Below, piece by piece: positions 9,483-18,686 of a stretch of 64,000 bases of DNA. The notes under the pieces were generated by a model. The model was not told the DNA's origin and ran no database searches. It worked only from the letters and a program-made list of their open reading frames with translations. Numbering within the stretch: the first letter of the stretch is position 1; each line of letters opens with the position of its first letter. Source of the stretch: Pseudoxanthomonas sp. z9 (lineage in GTDB: Bacteria; Pseudomonadota; Gammaproteobacteria; Xanthomonadales; Xanthomonadaceae); the NCBI RefSeq assembly GCF_006542425.1, contig NZ_VFID01000007.1, forward strand, positions 496,001 through 560,000, written 5' to 3'. Made by a program: the position numbers and the translations under genes.

Positions 9483-10197
9483 CAGCCTTACCCTGCTCGC
9501 GGCGCTGCTGAGCGGCCTGCTGGGCGGCGTGCACTGCGCGGCGATGTGCGGCGGCATCGCCACCGGATTCTCCGCGATGAGTCCGCAGCGCGGCTGGGGC
9601 GCGGCCTTGCAGGTCAATCTCGGCCGGGTCGGCGGCTACGTGCTGGCCGGCGCGATCGTCGGCGGCTTCGGCGGCGGCCTGCTGAAAGTGTTCCGCTTCG
9701 ACACTCTGGCACTGGGCCTGCGCATGGCGGTGGGCGTGGTGCTGGTGCTGGTCGCGCTGCGCCTGCTGGATCGGCGCGCGCGCCTGCAATTCCTGTCGCG
9801 TCCGGCGGCGCGCCTGTGGCAATGGTTGCGGCCGCTGCAATCGCGCCTGCTGCCGGCCGATCGCGCCTGGCGCCGGATCGCGCTGGGCATGCTGTGGGGC
9901 TGGCTGCCCTGCGGACTCAGCCTGAGCCTGCTGACCGCCGCGTGGTTGCAGGCCAATGCGCGCGACAGCGCGCTGACCATGCTCGCCTTCGGCCTGGGTA
10001 CGCTGCCGATGATGGTGCCGCTGACCTGGTCGGGCGCGCGCATGGGCCGCTGGCTGCAACGACCCGGCGCGCGCGTCGGCGCGGCGATGATTGTGCTGTT
10101 CGCCGGCCTGCTCACCCTCGCCGGGCCCTGGCTGGCGCACGCGCCGGCGCTGCACGGCCTGCTCAGCGCGCTGGGCTGCCGTACCCTGCCGACATGA
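9472..10197 (+). CDS. TauE/SafE (DsbD_2-like) family membrane protein
   Basis: Polytopic inner-membrane protein of 241 residues with about six helices. The N-terminal motif GGVHCAAMCGG, with His, Cys and Met in a membrane helix, and a later WLPCGLSLS are typical of the DsbD_2/SafE group often found after ccoS. A metal or thiol-related role in oxidase maturation is inferred from these residues and from its place between ccoS and cydDC; the family annotation 'sulfite exporter' is not specific. The ATG at 9472 lies inside ccoS. The stop overlaps cydD (ATGA). Confidence 0.85.
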   Translation: MPVDSLTLLAALLSGLLGGVHCAAMCGGIATGFSAMSPQRGWGAALQVNLGRVGGYVLAGAIVGGFGGGLLKVFRFDTLALGLRMAVGVVLVLVALRLLDRRARLQFLSRPAARLWQWLRPLQSRLLPADRAWRRIALGMLWGWLPCGLSLSLLTAAWLQANARDSALTMLAFGLGTLPMMVPLTWSGARMGRWLQRPGARVGAAMIVLFAGLLTLAGPWLAHAPALHGLLSALGCRTLPT

Positions 10198-11888
10198 GCG
10201 ATGTGGCGGATGCGCGCGCGCCCGACGCGCGGCGACACCTGAAAGCATTCGCCGCGCTTGCCGCACGTCCGCTGCGGCTGGCCGGTGTCTGCACGGTGCT
10301 GGCGGGCGCGCTGCTGGTGCCGCAGGCGCTGCTGATCGCGCGGGCGATGCAGCAGGTCTTCGTCGACCACGCGCCGGTGCGCGCGGTGGCGGCGCTGCTG
10401 GCCGGACTGGCCGCGGTCGGCGTGCTGCGCGCGTTGCTCGGATGGGCGTCGCGGCGGCTGGCCGATGAAGCGGTGGAAACGGTGCGCGTGCAGGTGCGTG
10501 CGCGACTGGCGCGCCGACTGGTCGCGCGCGGGCCGCGCTGGCTGCGGCACCGGCGCAGCGGCGAACTCGCCGAGATGCTGGGTGGCCACGTCGATGCGCT
10601 GGAAGGCTACCTCGGCGGTTTCCTGCCGGTGCGGCTGGAAGTGGTGGCGGTGCCGTTGCTGATCCTGATCGGCGCGTTCTGGGCCGATCGCGTGGTTGGC
10701 CTGATCCTGCTCTTCACCCTGCCGCTGGCGCCGATCTTCATGATGCTGGTGGGCTGGGGCGCGGAAGCGGCCAGCCGCCGCCAACTGCAGGCGCTGGCGC
10801 GGATGGGCGGCCACTTCGCCGATCGCCTGCGCGGCCTCGGCCTGATCCGGTTGTACGGACGCGGCGACAGCGAACTGGCCGGCATCGAGCAAGCCGCCGA
10901 GGGTTTGCGCCACAGCAGCCTGAAGGTCCTGCGCATCGCCTTCCTGTCCTCGGCGGTGCTGGAATTCTTCGCCTCGCTGAGCGTGGCGATGATCGCGCTG
11001 TACCTGGGCCTGTCCTACCTGGGCATGCTCGATCTGCGCGGACCGCCGCTGGATCTGGCGACCGGCGTGTTCTGCCTGCTGCTGGCGCCGGAGTTCTACG
11101 CGCCGCTGCGGCGGCTGGCGACGCACTACCACGATCGCGCCGCCGCGCTGGCCGCGGCGGGCGAGATGGCGCATCTGCTGGAAGACATCGAGCCAGAGAT
11201 CGCGCCGGCATCGCCGGCGACCGCGGACGTGGCCAGCGATCCGCGCGCGCCGGCGGTGCGGGTGGATGGCCTGGCGCTGCGTCCCGCCGACCGTGTGCCG
11301 CTGGCGCTGCGTGACCTCTCCTTCGAACTGCAAGCCGGCGGACACCTCGCGATCGCGGGTGCCAGCGGCGGCGGCAAGAGCACGCTGCTGGAAGCGCTGG
11401 CCGGCTGGCTGCCGCCTGTCGAAGGATCAATCCAATACGACACGTCGCCACGCATCGGCTACGCGCCGCAGCGGCCGTTCCTGTTCCAGGGCACGCTGGC
11501 CGACAACCTGCGCATCGCCGCGCCCGGCGCCAGCGACGCGGAACTGGAACACGCCGCCGAGGCCGCCCAGGTGATGCGCTTCGCCCGGCGCCTGCCGCGG
11601 GGCCTGCACACGGTCATCGGCGAGCGCGGTTTCGGCCTGTCCGGCGGCGAGGCACGGCGCGTGGCGCTGGCACGGCTGTTCCTGCGCAAGCCCGATCTGC
11701 TGTTGCTGGACGAACCCACCGCCTTCCTCGATCCGGAAACCGAGCGGGCCGTGCTGCAGGCGCTGGCGGAGTTCGCATGCGGACGCACGCTGATCATGGC
11801 CACCCACAGCCCGGCGGCGATGCGGATGGCCGGGCGCGTGCTGGATCTGCGCGATGCACACGCGCACGCCGCGGAGGCGCCGGCATGA
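10194..11888 (+). CDS. cydD: Thiol reductant ABC exporter subunit CydD
   Basis: Half of the CydDC heterodimeric ABC exporter, which moves cysteine/glutathione to the periplasm and is needed for cytochrome bd assembly. The product is 564 residues. A six-helix type-4 exporter domain (about residues 20-320) is followed by an ATPase domain with Walker A GASGGGKST, signature LSGGEARRVALARL and Walker B LLLLDEPTAFLD. It overlaps its neighbours by four bases on each side, forming a coupled unit with cydC and the cbb3 assembly genes. Confidence 0.96.
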   Translation: MSDVADARAPDARRHLKAFAALAARPLRLAGVCTVLAGALLVPQALLIARAMQQVFVDHAPVRAVAALLAGLAAVGVLRALLGWASRRLADEAVETVRVQVRARLARRLVARGPRWLRHRRSGELAEMLGGHVDALEGYLGGFLPVRLEVVAVPLLILIGAFWADRVVGLILLFTLPLAPIFMMLVGWGAEAASRRQLQALARMGGHFADRLRGLGLIRLYGRGDSELAGIEQAAEGLRHSSLKVLRIAFLSSAVLEFFASLSVAMIALYLGLSYLGMLDLRGPPLDLATGVFCLLLAPEFYAPLRRLATHYHDRAAALAAAGEMAHLLEDIEPEIAPASPATADVASDPRAPAVRVDGLALRPADRVPLALRDLSFELQAGGHLAIAGASGGGKSTLLEALAGWLPPVEGSIQYDTSPRIGYAPQRPFLFQGTLADNLRIAAPGASDAELEHAAEAAQVMRFARRLPRGLHTVIGERGFGLSGGEARRVALARLFLRKPDLLLLDEPTAFLDPETERAVLQALAEFACGRTLIMATHSPAAMRMAGRVLDLRDAHAHAAEAPA

Positions 11889-13603
11889 GCGCGCGGCCGG
11901 ACGATCTCCGCGGGGTGTTGCGCCGCCACGCCGGCGGCATCGCGCTGACCTTCGCGCTGCTGCTGATCACCCTGCTCGCCGGCACCGGCCTGCTCGGCCT
12001 GGCCGGGCATTTCCTCACCGCCGCGGCGCTGGCCGGCAGCGCGGCGATTGGCTTCAACTTCTTCGGTCCTTCGGCCGGCATCCGTGCCTTCACCTTCGCC
12101 CGCATCCTCTCGCGCTACGCGGAAAAACTGGTCGGCCACGACGTCACCCTGGCGCTGGCGAAGGATCTGCGGGTGTGGTTCTTCCGCCGCGCGCTGCCAC
12201 TGGCGCCGCTGGGGCTGGGGCGCTATCGCGTGGGCGATCTGCTGGCGCGACTGGTCGCCGACATCGAGGCGGTCGACGGCCTGCTGGTGCGCGCGCTCGG
12301 TCCGCTGGTGTCGCTGGCGACGGTGCTGTCGATCGGCGTCGTCGTCACGTGCTGGCTGCTGCCCGCCGCTGGACTGTTGCTGGCGATGGTGTTCGTCCTG
12401 ATCGCGGTGGCGGTGCCGTGGGCGATCCAGGCCGGCGCGCGCGGCCTGGAACGCGAACGCGCCGAAGCACGCGCGCGCCTGCGCTACGCGGTGCTCGAAG
12501 GGCTGGAGGGCGCCAGCGATCTGGTCGCGCTCGACGCGGTGGACGGTTGGCTGGCGCGGGTGGACGCGGACGCAGTGGCATTGGCCGGACGGGAGCGCCA
12601 GCGCAAGCGGCGGCTCGCGCTCGGCGTGCTGCTCCACGGCCTGCTGGCGGCATTGCTGCTGCCGGCGCTGGGCGGGTTGCTGTTCGATGCGGTCGATGCG
12701 CGGCGCTTGTCCGCGCCCGCGGCGGGCGGCCTGTTCTTCATGACCCTGGCCCTGCTGGAAGCCGCCGCCGGCATCGGCGTGGCATGGCAGGCCTGGCAGG
12801 CCGCGCGTGCCTCCGCGCGGCGGCTGGACGAGGTGGCGATGCAGCGCCCGGAGATCGACGACCCCGCCGATTCCGTCGCCGTGCCCGCGCAGGGCGCGCT
12901 GGTGCTGGAAGGCGTGGCCTTCGCCTGGCCGGGCGAAACGCGCCGGCTGCTGGAAGGCGTGGATCTGGTGCTCGCGCCGGGACGTCGCATTGCCATCCGC
13001 GGCGACAGCGGCGCCGGCAAGTCATCGCTTCTCGCATTGCTGCTGCGCCTGCGCGATCCCGACGCGGGCCGGCTGCTTTACGCGGGCCACGATCTGCGCC
13101 GTTTCCGCGGCGCCGACTGGCATGCACGCCTGGCCTGGTTGCCGCAGGACGCGCCGATCTTCGCCGGCAGCGTGCGCGACAACCTGCGCATCGGCGATCC
13201 CGGCGCCGACGACGCAAAGCTGTGGCGGGCGCTGGCGCAGGTCCGGCTGGACACGCTGGTGCGAGGCTGGAGCGACGGCCTCGATGGCTGGGTCGGCGAA
13301 AGCGGCGCGACCCTCTCGGCCGGCCAGGCCCGGCGCCTGGCGCTGGCGCGCGCGCTGTTGCGCGAGACGCCGTTGCTGCTGCTCGACGAACCCACCGAAG
13401 GCCTGGACCAGGACACCGCCGATGCACTGATGCGCGATGTCGCCGAGGCGGCCGCCGATCGCGCGGTCCTGATCATCACCCACGCGCCCCTGCCCGCCGG
13501 CACGGTCCATGAAAGCCACCGCCTGATCGACGGCCGCCTCTGGCCGGATCCCGAGGAGCGGAGCGAGCTCCGCTCTACGCCAAACCACATCGCGTCCCCG
13601 TAG
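11885..13603 (+). CDS. cydC: Thiol reductant ABC exporter subunit CydC
   Basis: Second half of the CydDC exporter, 572 residues. Exporter membrane domain, then Walker A GDSGAGKSS, signature LSAGQARRLALARAL and Walker B LLLLDEPTEGLD. The ATG at 11885 overlaps the cydD stop. Oddity: the last ~16 codons (from about 13555) and the TAG stop at 13601-13603 fall inside a pair of inverted palindromic repeats, so the C-terminal tail is repeat-derived. Confidence 0.96.
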   Translation: MSARPDDLRGVLRRHAGGIALTFALLLITLLAGTGLLGLAGHFLTAAALAGSAAIGFNFFGPSAGIRAFTFARILSRYAEKLVGHDVTLALAKDLRVWFFRRALPLAPLGLGRYRVGDLLARLVADIEAVDGLLVRALGPLVSLATVLSIGVVVTCWLLPAAGLLLAMVFVLIAVAVPWAIQAGARGLERERAEARARLRYAVLEGLEGASDLVALDAVDGWLARVDADAVALAGRERQRKRRLALGVLLHGLLAALLLPALGGLLFDAVDARRLSAPAAGGLFFMTLALLEAAAGIGVAWQAWQAARASARRLDEVAMQRPEIDDPADSVAVPAQGALVLEGVAFAWPGETRRLLEGVDLVLAPGRRIAIRGDSGAGKSSLLALLLRLRDPDAGRLLYAGHDLRRFRGADWHARLAWLPQDAPIFAGSVRDNLRIGDPGADDAKLWRALAQVRLDTLVRGWSDGLDGWVGESGATLSAGQARRLALARALLRETPLLLLDEPTEGLDQDTADALMRDVAEAAADRAVLIITHAPLPAGTVHESHRLIDGRLWPDPEERSELRSTPNHIASP

Positions 13604-13698
13604 AGCAGAGCTCGCTCCGCTCCGCCATGCCTCATGCGCACGTCAGGCCATCGTCCGCACAACAGTCAAAAAGAAAGCGGAGCAAGCTCCGCCCTACG
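13555..13698. repeat. Inverted pair plus single copy of a REP-like palindrome
   Basis: A 25-base arm at 13555-13579 and its reverse complement at 13599-13623 differ at one position and are separated by 19 bases. A third, related copy (core GCGGAGCAAGCTCCGCCC) occupies 13677-13698. The core GGAGCGAGCTCC-type sequence is itself a palindrome. The pair could form a long hairpin at the end of the cco-cyd transcript and serve as transcript end or RNA stabiliser. No transposase of the REP-associated type is in the window. Confidence 0.85.
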
Positions 13699-13725
13699 CG
13701 TGGGTTGCGAGCAGACGACGCCGGC

Positions 13726-14499
13726 TTACTCGCGCATTTCGGCGAGCGCGGCCAGGCGCTTGCGATCCTTCAGGCTTACCCGGTGCGGATCGTCGGTGGC
13801 AATCAGGCCGTCCTGGCGCAGGCGGGTGAAGCTACGGCTGACGGTTTCCACGGTCAGGCCCAGGTAGTCGGCGATGTCGGTGCGCGACATCGGCAGCACC
13901 ACTTCATCGCCGCTGTAGCCCTGGCGGCGGCGGCGCGCATGCATGTCCAGCAGGAACGAGGCCAGCCGTTCCAGCGGGGTCATCCGCGCCAGCGACATCA
14001 GGTTGTCGCGGGTGGCGTCCAGTTCCACGCAGGCGCGTTCCAGCAGTTCGCGCTCCAGTTCCGGATAGCGCGCGCACAGCGTGCGCATGTCCTGCATGGT
14101 GAAGGCGCACAGCGCGCTGTCGACGATCGCCTCGATCGAATGGCGATAGTGGGTGGCGCCGCTGAAGCCGATGAAATCGCCCGGCATCAGGAAGCCGGCG
14201 ACCAGCCGGCGGCCATCGGCCAGCAGGCGGATCCGGCGCAGCGCGCCGGCGGTGACGGTGAACACCTCGCGGCGGGAGTCGCCTTCCCGCGCCAGCACTT
14301 CGCCGGCCTTGAGCGGAATATCGCCGGCCAGGGTCTCCAGCGCCCGCGCCTGGTCCAGCGGCAGCGCCGCGCAGACCGCCAGGTGGCGGACCTGGCAACC
14401 GACGCAGTCGCCCTGCGCCGGACCGGCCAGGGGATCGGCATCCCCCCGGCTCCCGGGGACAACGGGCTGTCCGTTGTGACGCAGTACGCGCAGGCTCAT
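13726..14499 (-). CDS. fnr: Fnr/Anr-type oxygen-sensing transcription regulator
   Basis: Crp/Fnr-family regulator of 257 residues. It has the cysteines expected to hold a [4Fe-4S] cluster: C32, C35 and C43 near the N-terminus (C-x2-C-x7-C, the spacing of rhizobial FnrN rather than of E. coli FNR) and C131 in the cyclic-nucleotide-like domain. The recognition helix carries E218-T-V-S221-R222, the E-x-x-S-R signature for TTGAT half-sites. The start at 14499 gives a standard N-terminus; the open frame upstream is not supported. It probably activates ccoN through the site at 1066-1079. A possible -10 (TACAAT, 14534-14539 on the minus strand) lies upstream. Confidence 0.94.
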   Translation of the reverse strand: MSLRVLRHNGQPVVPGSRGDADPLAGPAQGDCVGCQVRHLAVCAALPLDQARALETLAGDIPLKAGEVLAREGDSRREVFTVTAGALRRIRLLADGRRLVAGFLMPGDFIGFSGATHYRHSIEAIVDSALCAFTMQDMRTLCARYPELERELLERACVELDATRDNLMSLARMTPLERLASFLLDMHARRRRQGYSGDEVVLPMSRTDIADYLGLTVETVSRSFTRLRQDGLIATDDPHRVSLKDRKRLAALAEMRE

Positions 14500-14888
14500 T
14501 GGGGGGGCGGCCGGGTCGGGAAAACAGGGGCTTATTGTATATCGGCCCGACCCGGCATTCCTTTCGGCTGAATGGAAAACCGCACTTCCCGGTCCCCGAA
14601 TCCCCCGCTGACGCCCGGAATCGGTTAAAGTGCGCGCCGTTTGCCAGCGGCCGTTCGTTTCCCCAACGGTCCGCCGATGCCGGCCCCCCGCGGTCCCGCA
14701 TCCGCTCCACTCCGACTGCTTTCGCTGCGCAAACCCGGAGTCGCCATGTGGCGCCTTCCGCCTTTTTCCCCTCTCGCAGCGCGGTTTCCAGGGAACGCTA
14801 CGGGTAAACGGCCGATCCGCCATCGCCGCCGCGCCTGACCGCGCGTTGTCGGCGCGGGTAGCGTCCGCCGCCTTTGGAGTATTCCGCA
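14500..14888. other. Divergent non-coding gap between fnr and rhlE
   Basis: About 390 bases without a convincing gene. On the minus strand TACAAT at 14534-14539 could be the fnr -10 element. The rest would be promoter and a long untranslated leader of the helicase gene, whose ribosome binding site is GGAG at 14876-14879. I see no FNR box and no strong hairpin followed by Ts. Confidence 0.5.
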
Positions 14889-16235
14889 ATGACGTTCGAA
14901 TCCCTCGGCCTCGCGCCGGCACTGCTGCGCGCGCTGGATGAGCAGGGCTACACCGAGCCCACCCCCGTCCAGGCCCAGGCCATTCCGCTGGCGCTGGCGG
15001 GTCACGACCTGCTGGCCGGCGCCCAGACCGGCACCGGCAAGACCGCCGCGTTCGGCCTGCCGCTGATCCAGTACCTGGCGACCACCCCGCAGGAAGTCGC
15101 CCCGCGCGGCGGCCGCAAGCCGCGCGCGCTGATCCTGACCCCGACCCGCGAACTGGCCGTGCAGGTGCACGACAGCCTGCGTACCTACGGCAAGTACCTG
15201 CGCATCCCCAGCACCACCATCTACGGCGGTGTCGGCATGGGCAACCAGCTGGACGCGCTGCGCCGTGGCGTGGATCTGGTGATCGCCTGCCCGGGCCGCC
15301 TGATCGACCACATCGAGCGCCGCAGCATCGACCTGTCCGGCATCGAGGTGCTGGTGCTGGACGAGGCCGACCGCATGCTCGACATGGGCTTCCTGCCCTC
15401 GATCAAGCGCATCCTCGCCAAGCTGCCGCGCCAGAACCGCCAGACCCTGCTGTTCTCGGCCACCTTCGCCGATCCGATCCGCGACCTGGCGCTGGAGTTC
15501 ATGCACGAGCCGCAGCAGGTGCAGGTGACCCCGAGCAACACCGTCGCCGACACCATCGCCCACCGCGTGCATCCGGTCGACGGCGGTCGCAAGCGCGAGC
15601 TGCTGCTGCACCTGCTGGCCGCCGACAGCCGCGTGCAGACGCTGGTGTTCGGCCGGACCAAGCACGGCTGCGACAAGCTGGCGACGTTCCTGGAAAAGAG
15701 CGGCGTGCGCGCCGCCGCCATCCACGGCAACAAGTCGCAGGGCGCGCGCCTGCGCGCGCTGGGTGACTTCAAGGCCGGCCGCGTCAACGTGCTGGTCGCC
15801 ACCGACATCGCCGCGCGCGGCATCGACATCGATCAGCTGCCGCGGGTGATCAACTTCGACCTGCCGATGGTGGCCGAGGACTACGTGCACCGCATCGGCC
15901 GCACCGGCCGTGCCGGCGCGCAGGGCGAGGCGATCTCGATCGTCGCCCAGGACGAGGCCAAGCTGCTGCGCCAGATCAACCGCATGCTCAAGCGCGATCT
16001 GGACATCGTGGAAGTGCCCGGCTTCGAGCCGCAGGTGCCGATCCGCTGGGGCAACTCGCAGGCCGGCCGCGACGATCGCCCCGCCGGCAACAAGGCCCCG
16101 CGCAAGCACAACCGCCGTCCGCACGCCGCCCCGCCGCGGCACGCCCATGCCGGCGGTCCCAAGCCGCAGGGCCAGGGTCGTCGCCAGGAAGGCCGCGGCG
16201 CGCGCGGTGGCCGTGGGGGTGGTTCCGGACGCTGA
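14889..16235 (+). CDS. rhlE: DEAD-box RNA helicase, RhlE type
   Basis: ATP-dependent RNA helicase of 448 residues, probably acting in RNA decay, ribosome maturation or cold adaptation. Motifs in order: Q motif (about residues 22-30), AQTGTGKT, PTRELA, VLDEADRMLD, FSATF, and HRIGRTGRAG. The C-terminus is a basic, Arg/Gly/His-rich tail typical of RhlE proteins and of low complexity. The ATG at 14889 is preferred to an in-frame TTG 15 bases upstream because GGAG at 14876-14879 is 9 bases before it. Confidence 0.94.
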   Translation: MTFESLGLAPALLRALDEQGYTEPTPVQAQAIPLALAGHDLLAGAQTGTGKTAAFGLPLIQYLATTPQEVAPRGGRKPRALILTPTRELAVQVHDSLRTYGKYLRIPSTTIYGGVGMGNQLDALRRGVDLVIACPGRLIDHIERRSIDLSGIEVLVLDEADRMLDMGFLPSIKRILAKLPRQNRQTLLFSATFADPIRDLALEFMHEPQQVQVTPSNTVADTIAHRVHPVDGGRKRELLLHLLAADSRVQTLVFGRTKHGCDKLATFLEKSGVRAAAIHGNKSQGARLRALGDFKAGRVNVLVATDIAARGIDIDQLPRVINFDLPMVAEDYVHRIGRTGRAGAQGEAISIVAQDEAKLLRQINRMLKRDLDIVEVPGFEPQVPIRWGNSQAGRDDRPAGNKAPRKHNRRPHAAPPRHAHAGGPKPQGQGRRQEGRGARGGRGGGSGR

Positions 16236-16263
16236 TCGCCCTCGCGACAGCCGTCTCCCGAGC

Positions 16264-16296
16264 AGCCGCGTCGACGTTCGTCGACGCGGCTTTTTC
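16264..16296. terminator. Intrinsic terminator between rhlE and the TonB receptor gene
   Basis: A 12-bp perfect stem (AGCCGCGTCGAC, 16264-16275, with its complement at 16280-16291) with a GTTC loop and a run of Ts immediately after. It lies between the convergent genes rhlE and the receptor at 16341-18686 and most clearly serves rhlE. Confidence 0.93.
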
Positions 16297-16340
16297 GTTT
16301 CCGGCAGGTGCGATGGACACGCGGCGGAAACGGGACCGGC

Positions 16341-18686
16341 TCAGAAGCTGTACGACACCGACACGCGGTAGTTGCGGCCCGGTTCGCTGTAGCGGCCGAT
16401 ACCCTCGTCGGTGGCGTAGCCGTACAGGTAGAAGTCGCCGCGGGTGACGTTGCGGATACGCGCCCATTGGTAGTAACGCTCGTCCATCAGGTTGTACACG
16501 CCGGCGTTGATGCGCAGGTGATCGTTCACGCGCAGGCTGCCGAACAGATCGATCGTCGTGTAGGCATCGCTCAGGAACCGCTGCGGCACCTGGCCGAAGA
16601 CGTCCGGTTGCAGATCCACGTCGCGGCCCTTCTTGGCCAGCGAATGGGTCAGATTGCCGGTGATGCGCAGGCGATCGTCCCAGCCCTGCCAGCTCAGACC
16701 CAGCACGCCCTTGTCCGGGTTGATGCTGTCCAGCGGGCGTCCGTTCTTCTGCTCGCCCTCGTTGTGCGACCAGGCCGTGCGTAGCAGCCAGGCGTCGCCC
16801 AGCCGCCACAGGCCTTCCAGTTCCACGCCCTTGACCGTCACCTCGCCGACATTGGCCGGCGTGTTGTAGTCATAGCCGAACCGGCTGGTGCAGGTGCCGC
16901 GCGAGCAGGTGCGGTATTCGGTGCCGGGATTGGCGGTCACCCGCGTGTTTTCGATGAAGTTGTCGTAGCGATCGCGGAACACCGAGATGCCGAAACGCGC
17001 GTTGTCGCTTTCCCAGCGATAGCCCAGTTCCACGCTCAGGCTCTTTTCCGCCTCCAGATCCGGATTGGCCGCCGCGGTTGGCACCAGCACGGTGTTGCCG
17101 GTTCCCACTTCGGTGATCTGGGTGGTGCTGGTGGGCGCGTACATCTCGCCGGTGGTCGGCGCGCGGAAACCGCGCCCGGCCTGCAGCCACAGCGACTGGT
17201 TGGGCAGGAACCGGTAGCTGATGCCGGCCTGCCAGGTGGGCGAGGCGAAACTGACGTCGCGCACGCTGCCGGTGGGATCCAGGAAAGTGCCGCCCAGCCG
17301 CGGCGAGTAGTCGTAGCGATCGTAGCGCGCGCCCAGGGTCAGCTGCAGGCGGTCATCGAGGAAGCCGATGCGATCGCGCAGGTACAGGTTCCAGGAGGTC
17401 GCATCGGTCTTCGGCACCTGCGCCGGGTCCACGGTGGCGGTGTCCAGCGCCCCGGCATTGTTCCAGCGGTAGTCGATGGCGAGGAAGTCTATGTCGCGCT
17501 GCTGCCAGGCCGCGCCGTAGACCAGCGCGTGCCGGGTCGAACCAGTGTCCAGGGCCTTGTCGAAGTCCAGCGCCACCCGGTCCAGGGTCTGTTCGGTGGT
17601 GCGATCCTCGGCGCGCCGACAGGTCAGCGCGAGCGTGCACGGGGTGGTAACCGGCGTGGCGGGCGTGCTGGACGTGCCGCTGCCGGTCAGGATGCGGGTG
17701 ATGCCGCGGCTCTTGGTCTCTTGGCGATCGGCCTGCAGCTCCAGGGTATCGAACATGGCGTTGCCGGCGTTCCACCGGTAGCGGATGCCGTAGCGGTCGC
17801 GTTCGCTGCTGTCGTCGCCCCAGCGCTCCAGGTAGCCCGGTCCGCTGACCCGGCTCAGGTTGTCGACCCGGTTGTCCACCCGATTGCGTTCGTAGACCAC
17901 GCCCAACCGGTGCGCATCGCTGATCACGAATTCGACCTTGGCCAGCACGTTGGTGCTGTCGTGATCGATCGGATCCGGCAACCGGCGCGCGCTGCCGGTT
18001 GCCACCGCGGTGTTCGAGAACCAGCCCTCGGATTCGTGCGCCTCGCGCCGGGTGTAGACCAGCATCGACTCGATGATGCCGGTGCGATTGGCCAGGGTCA
18101 GCGAGCCGAGTTTCTCGTCGTTGTGGCTGGTGTATCCCAGCTTCATGCCGACGTGGGTGTCGTTGCCGTCCTGCTTCAGGTAATCGGCCGGATCCTTGGT
18201 GGTGAACACCACCGCGCCGCCCAGCGCGCCGCTGCCGGCGGCGATCGAATCCGGTCCCTTGATCACCTCCACGGTCTTGAGTGAATCAATGTCCAGGCCG
18301 CCGCGCCCGGCGCGGAAGAACTCGTAGCTGCGCGCGGTCTCCAGGCTCTCGGCCATGCCCAGTCCGTCGATGGTCAAGGCGACGCGATCGCCCTCGATGC
18401 CGCGGATGTTGAAGCCGTTGTCACCGAAGCGGCCCATGTCGACGATGCTGACGCCGGGAATGTAGCGGATGACATCCTCCATGCTCTCCGCCATCTCGTT
18501 TTCCATCTGGCGGGCATCGATGACGGTGACGTTCTGGTTGGCGGACTTGCGCTTCTCACGCGCGGCCTTGACCTCGACGGGGTCGAAGGTCTTGGTGCCG
18601 TCGGCATCGGACGGGGTTTCCGCGTGCAGGGGGAAGGACAGGCTCGACGCGATGGCCAGCGCGAGCAGGCTGGGGGGCAGCTTCAT
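16341..18686 (-). CDS. TonB-dependent haem/haemoglobin-type outer-membrane receptor
   Basis: Outer-membrane receptor of 781 residues. Signal peptide (cleavage near SFPLHA-E), then a plug domain (about residues 45-165; PGVSIVDMGRFGDNGFNIRG, GPDSIAAGSGALGGAVVF) and a 22-stranded barrel ending in VSVSYSF, the usual terminal Phe. The plug and length fit the haemoglobin/transferrin/lactoferrin receptor group, so haem or protein-bound iron is the likely substrate. It is third in line after the DUF4198 and EF-hand genes, with a 261-base gap before it, so it may also have its own promoter. Iron control is inferred from the Fur-like site at 20761. Confidence 0.9.
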   Translation of the reverse strand: MKLPPSLLALAIASSLSFPLHAETPSDADGTKTFDPVEVKAAREKRKSANQNVTVIDARQMENEMAESMEDVIRYIPGVSIVDMGRFGDNGFNIRGIEGDRVALTIDGLGMAESLETARSYEFFRAGRGGLDIDSLKTVEVIKGPDSIAAGSGALGGAVVFTTKDPADYLKQDGNDTHVGMKLGYTSHNDEKLGSLTLANRTGIIESMLVYTRREAHESEGWFSNTAVATGSARRLPDPIDHDSTNVLAKVEFVISDAHRLGVVYERNRVDNRVDNLSRVSGPGYLERWGDDSSERDRYGIRYRWNAGNAMFDTLELQADRQETKSRGITRILTGSGTSSTPATPVTTPCTLALTCRRAEDRTTEQTLDRVALDFDKALDTGSTRHALVYGAAWQQRDIDFLAIDYRWNNAGALDTATVDPAQVPKTDATSWNLYLRDRIGFLDDRLQLTLGARYDRYDYSPRLGGTFLDPTGSVRDVSFASPTWQAGISYRFLPNQSLWLQAGRGFRAPTTGEMYAPTSTTQITEVGTGNTVLVPTAAANPDLEAEKSLSVELGYRWESDNARFGISVFRDRYDNFIENTRVTANPGTEYRTCSRGTCTSRFGYDYNTPANVGEVTVKGVELEGLWRLGDAWLLRTAWSHNEGEQKNGRPLDSINPDKGVLGLSWQGWDDRLRITGNLTHSLAKKGRDVDLQPDVFGQVPQRFLSDAYTTIDLFGSLRVNDHLRINAGVYNLMDERYYQWARIRNVTRGDFYLYGYATDEGIGRYSEPGRNYRVSVSYSF

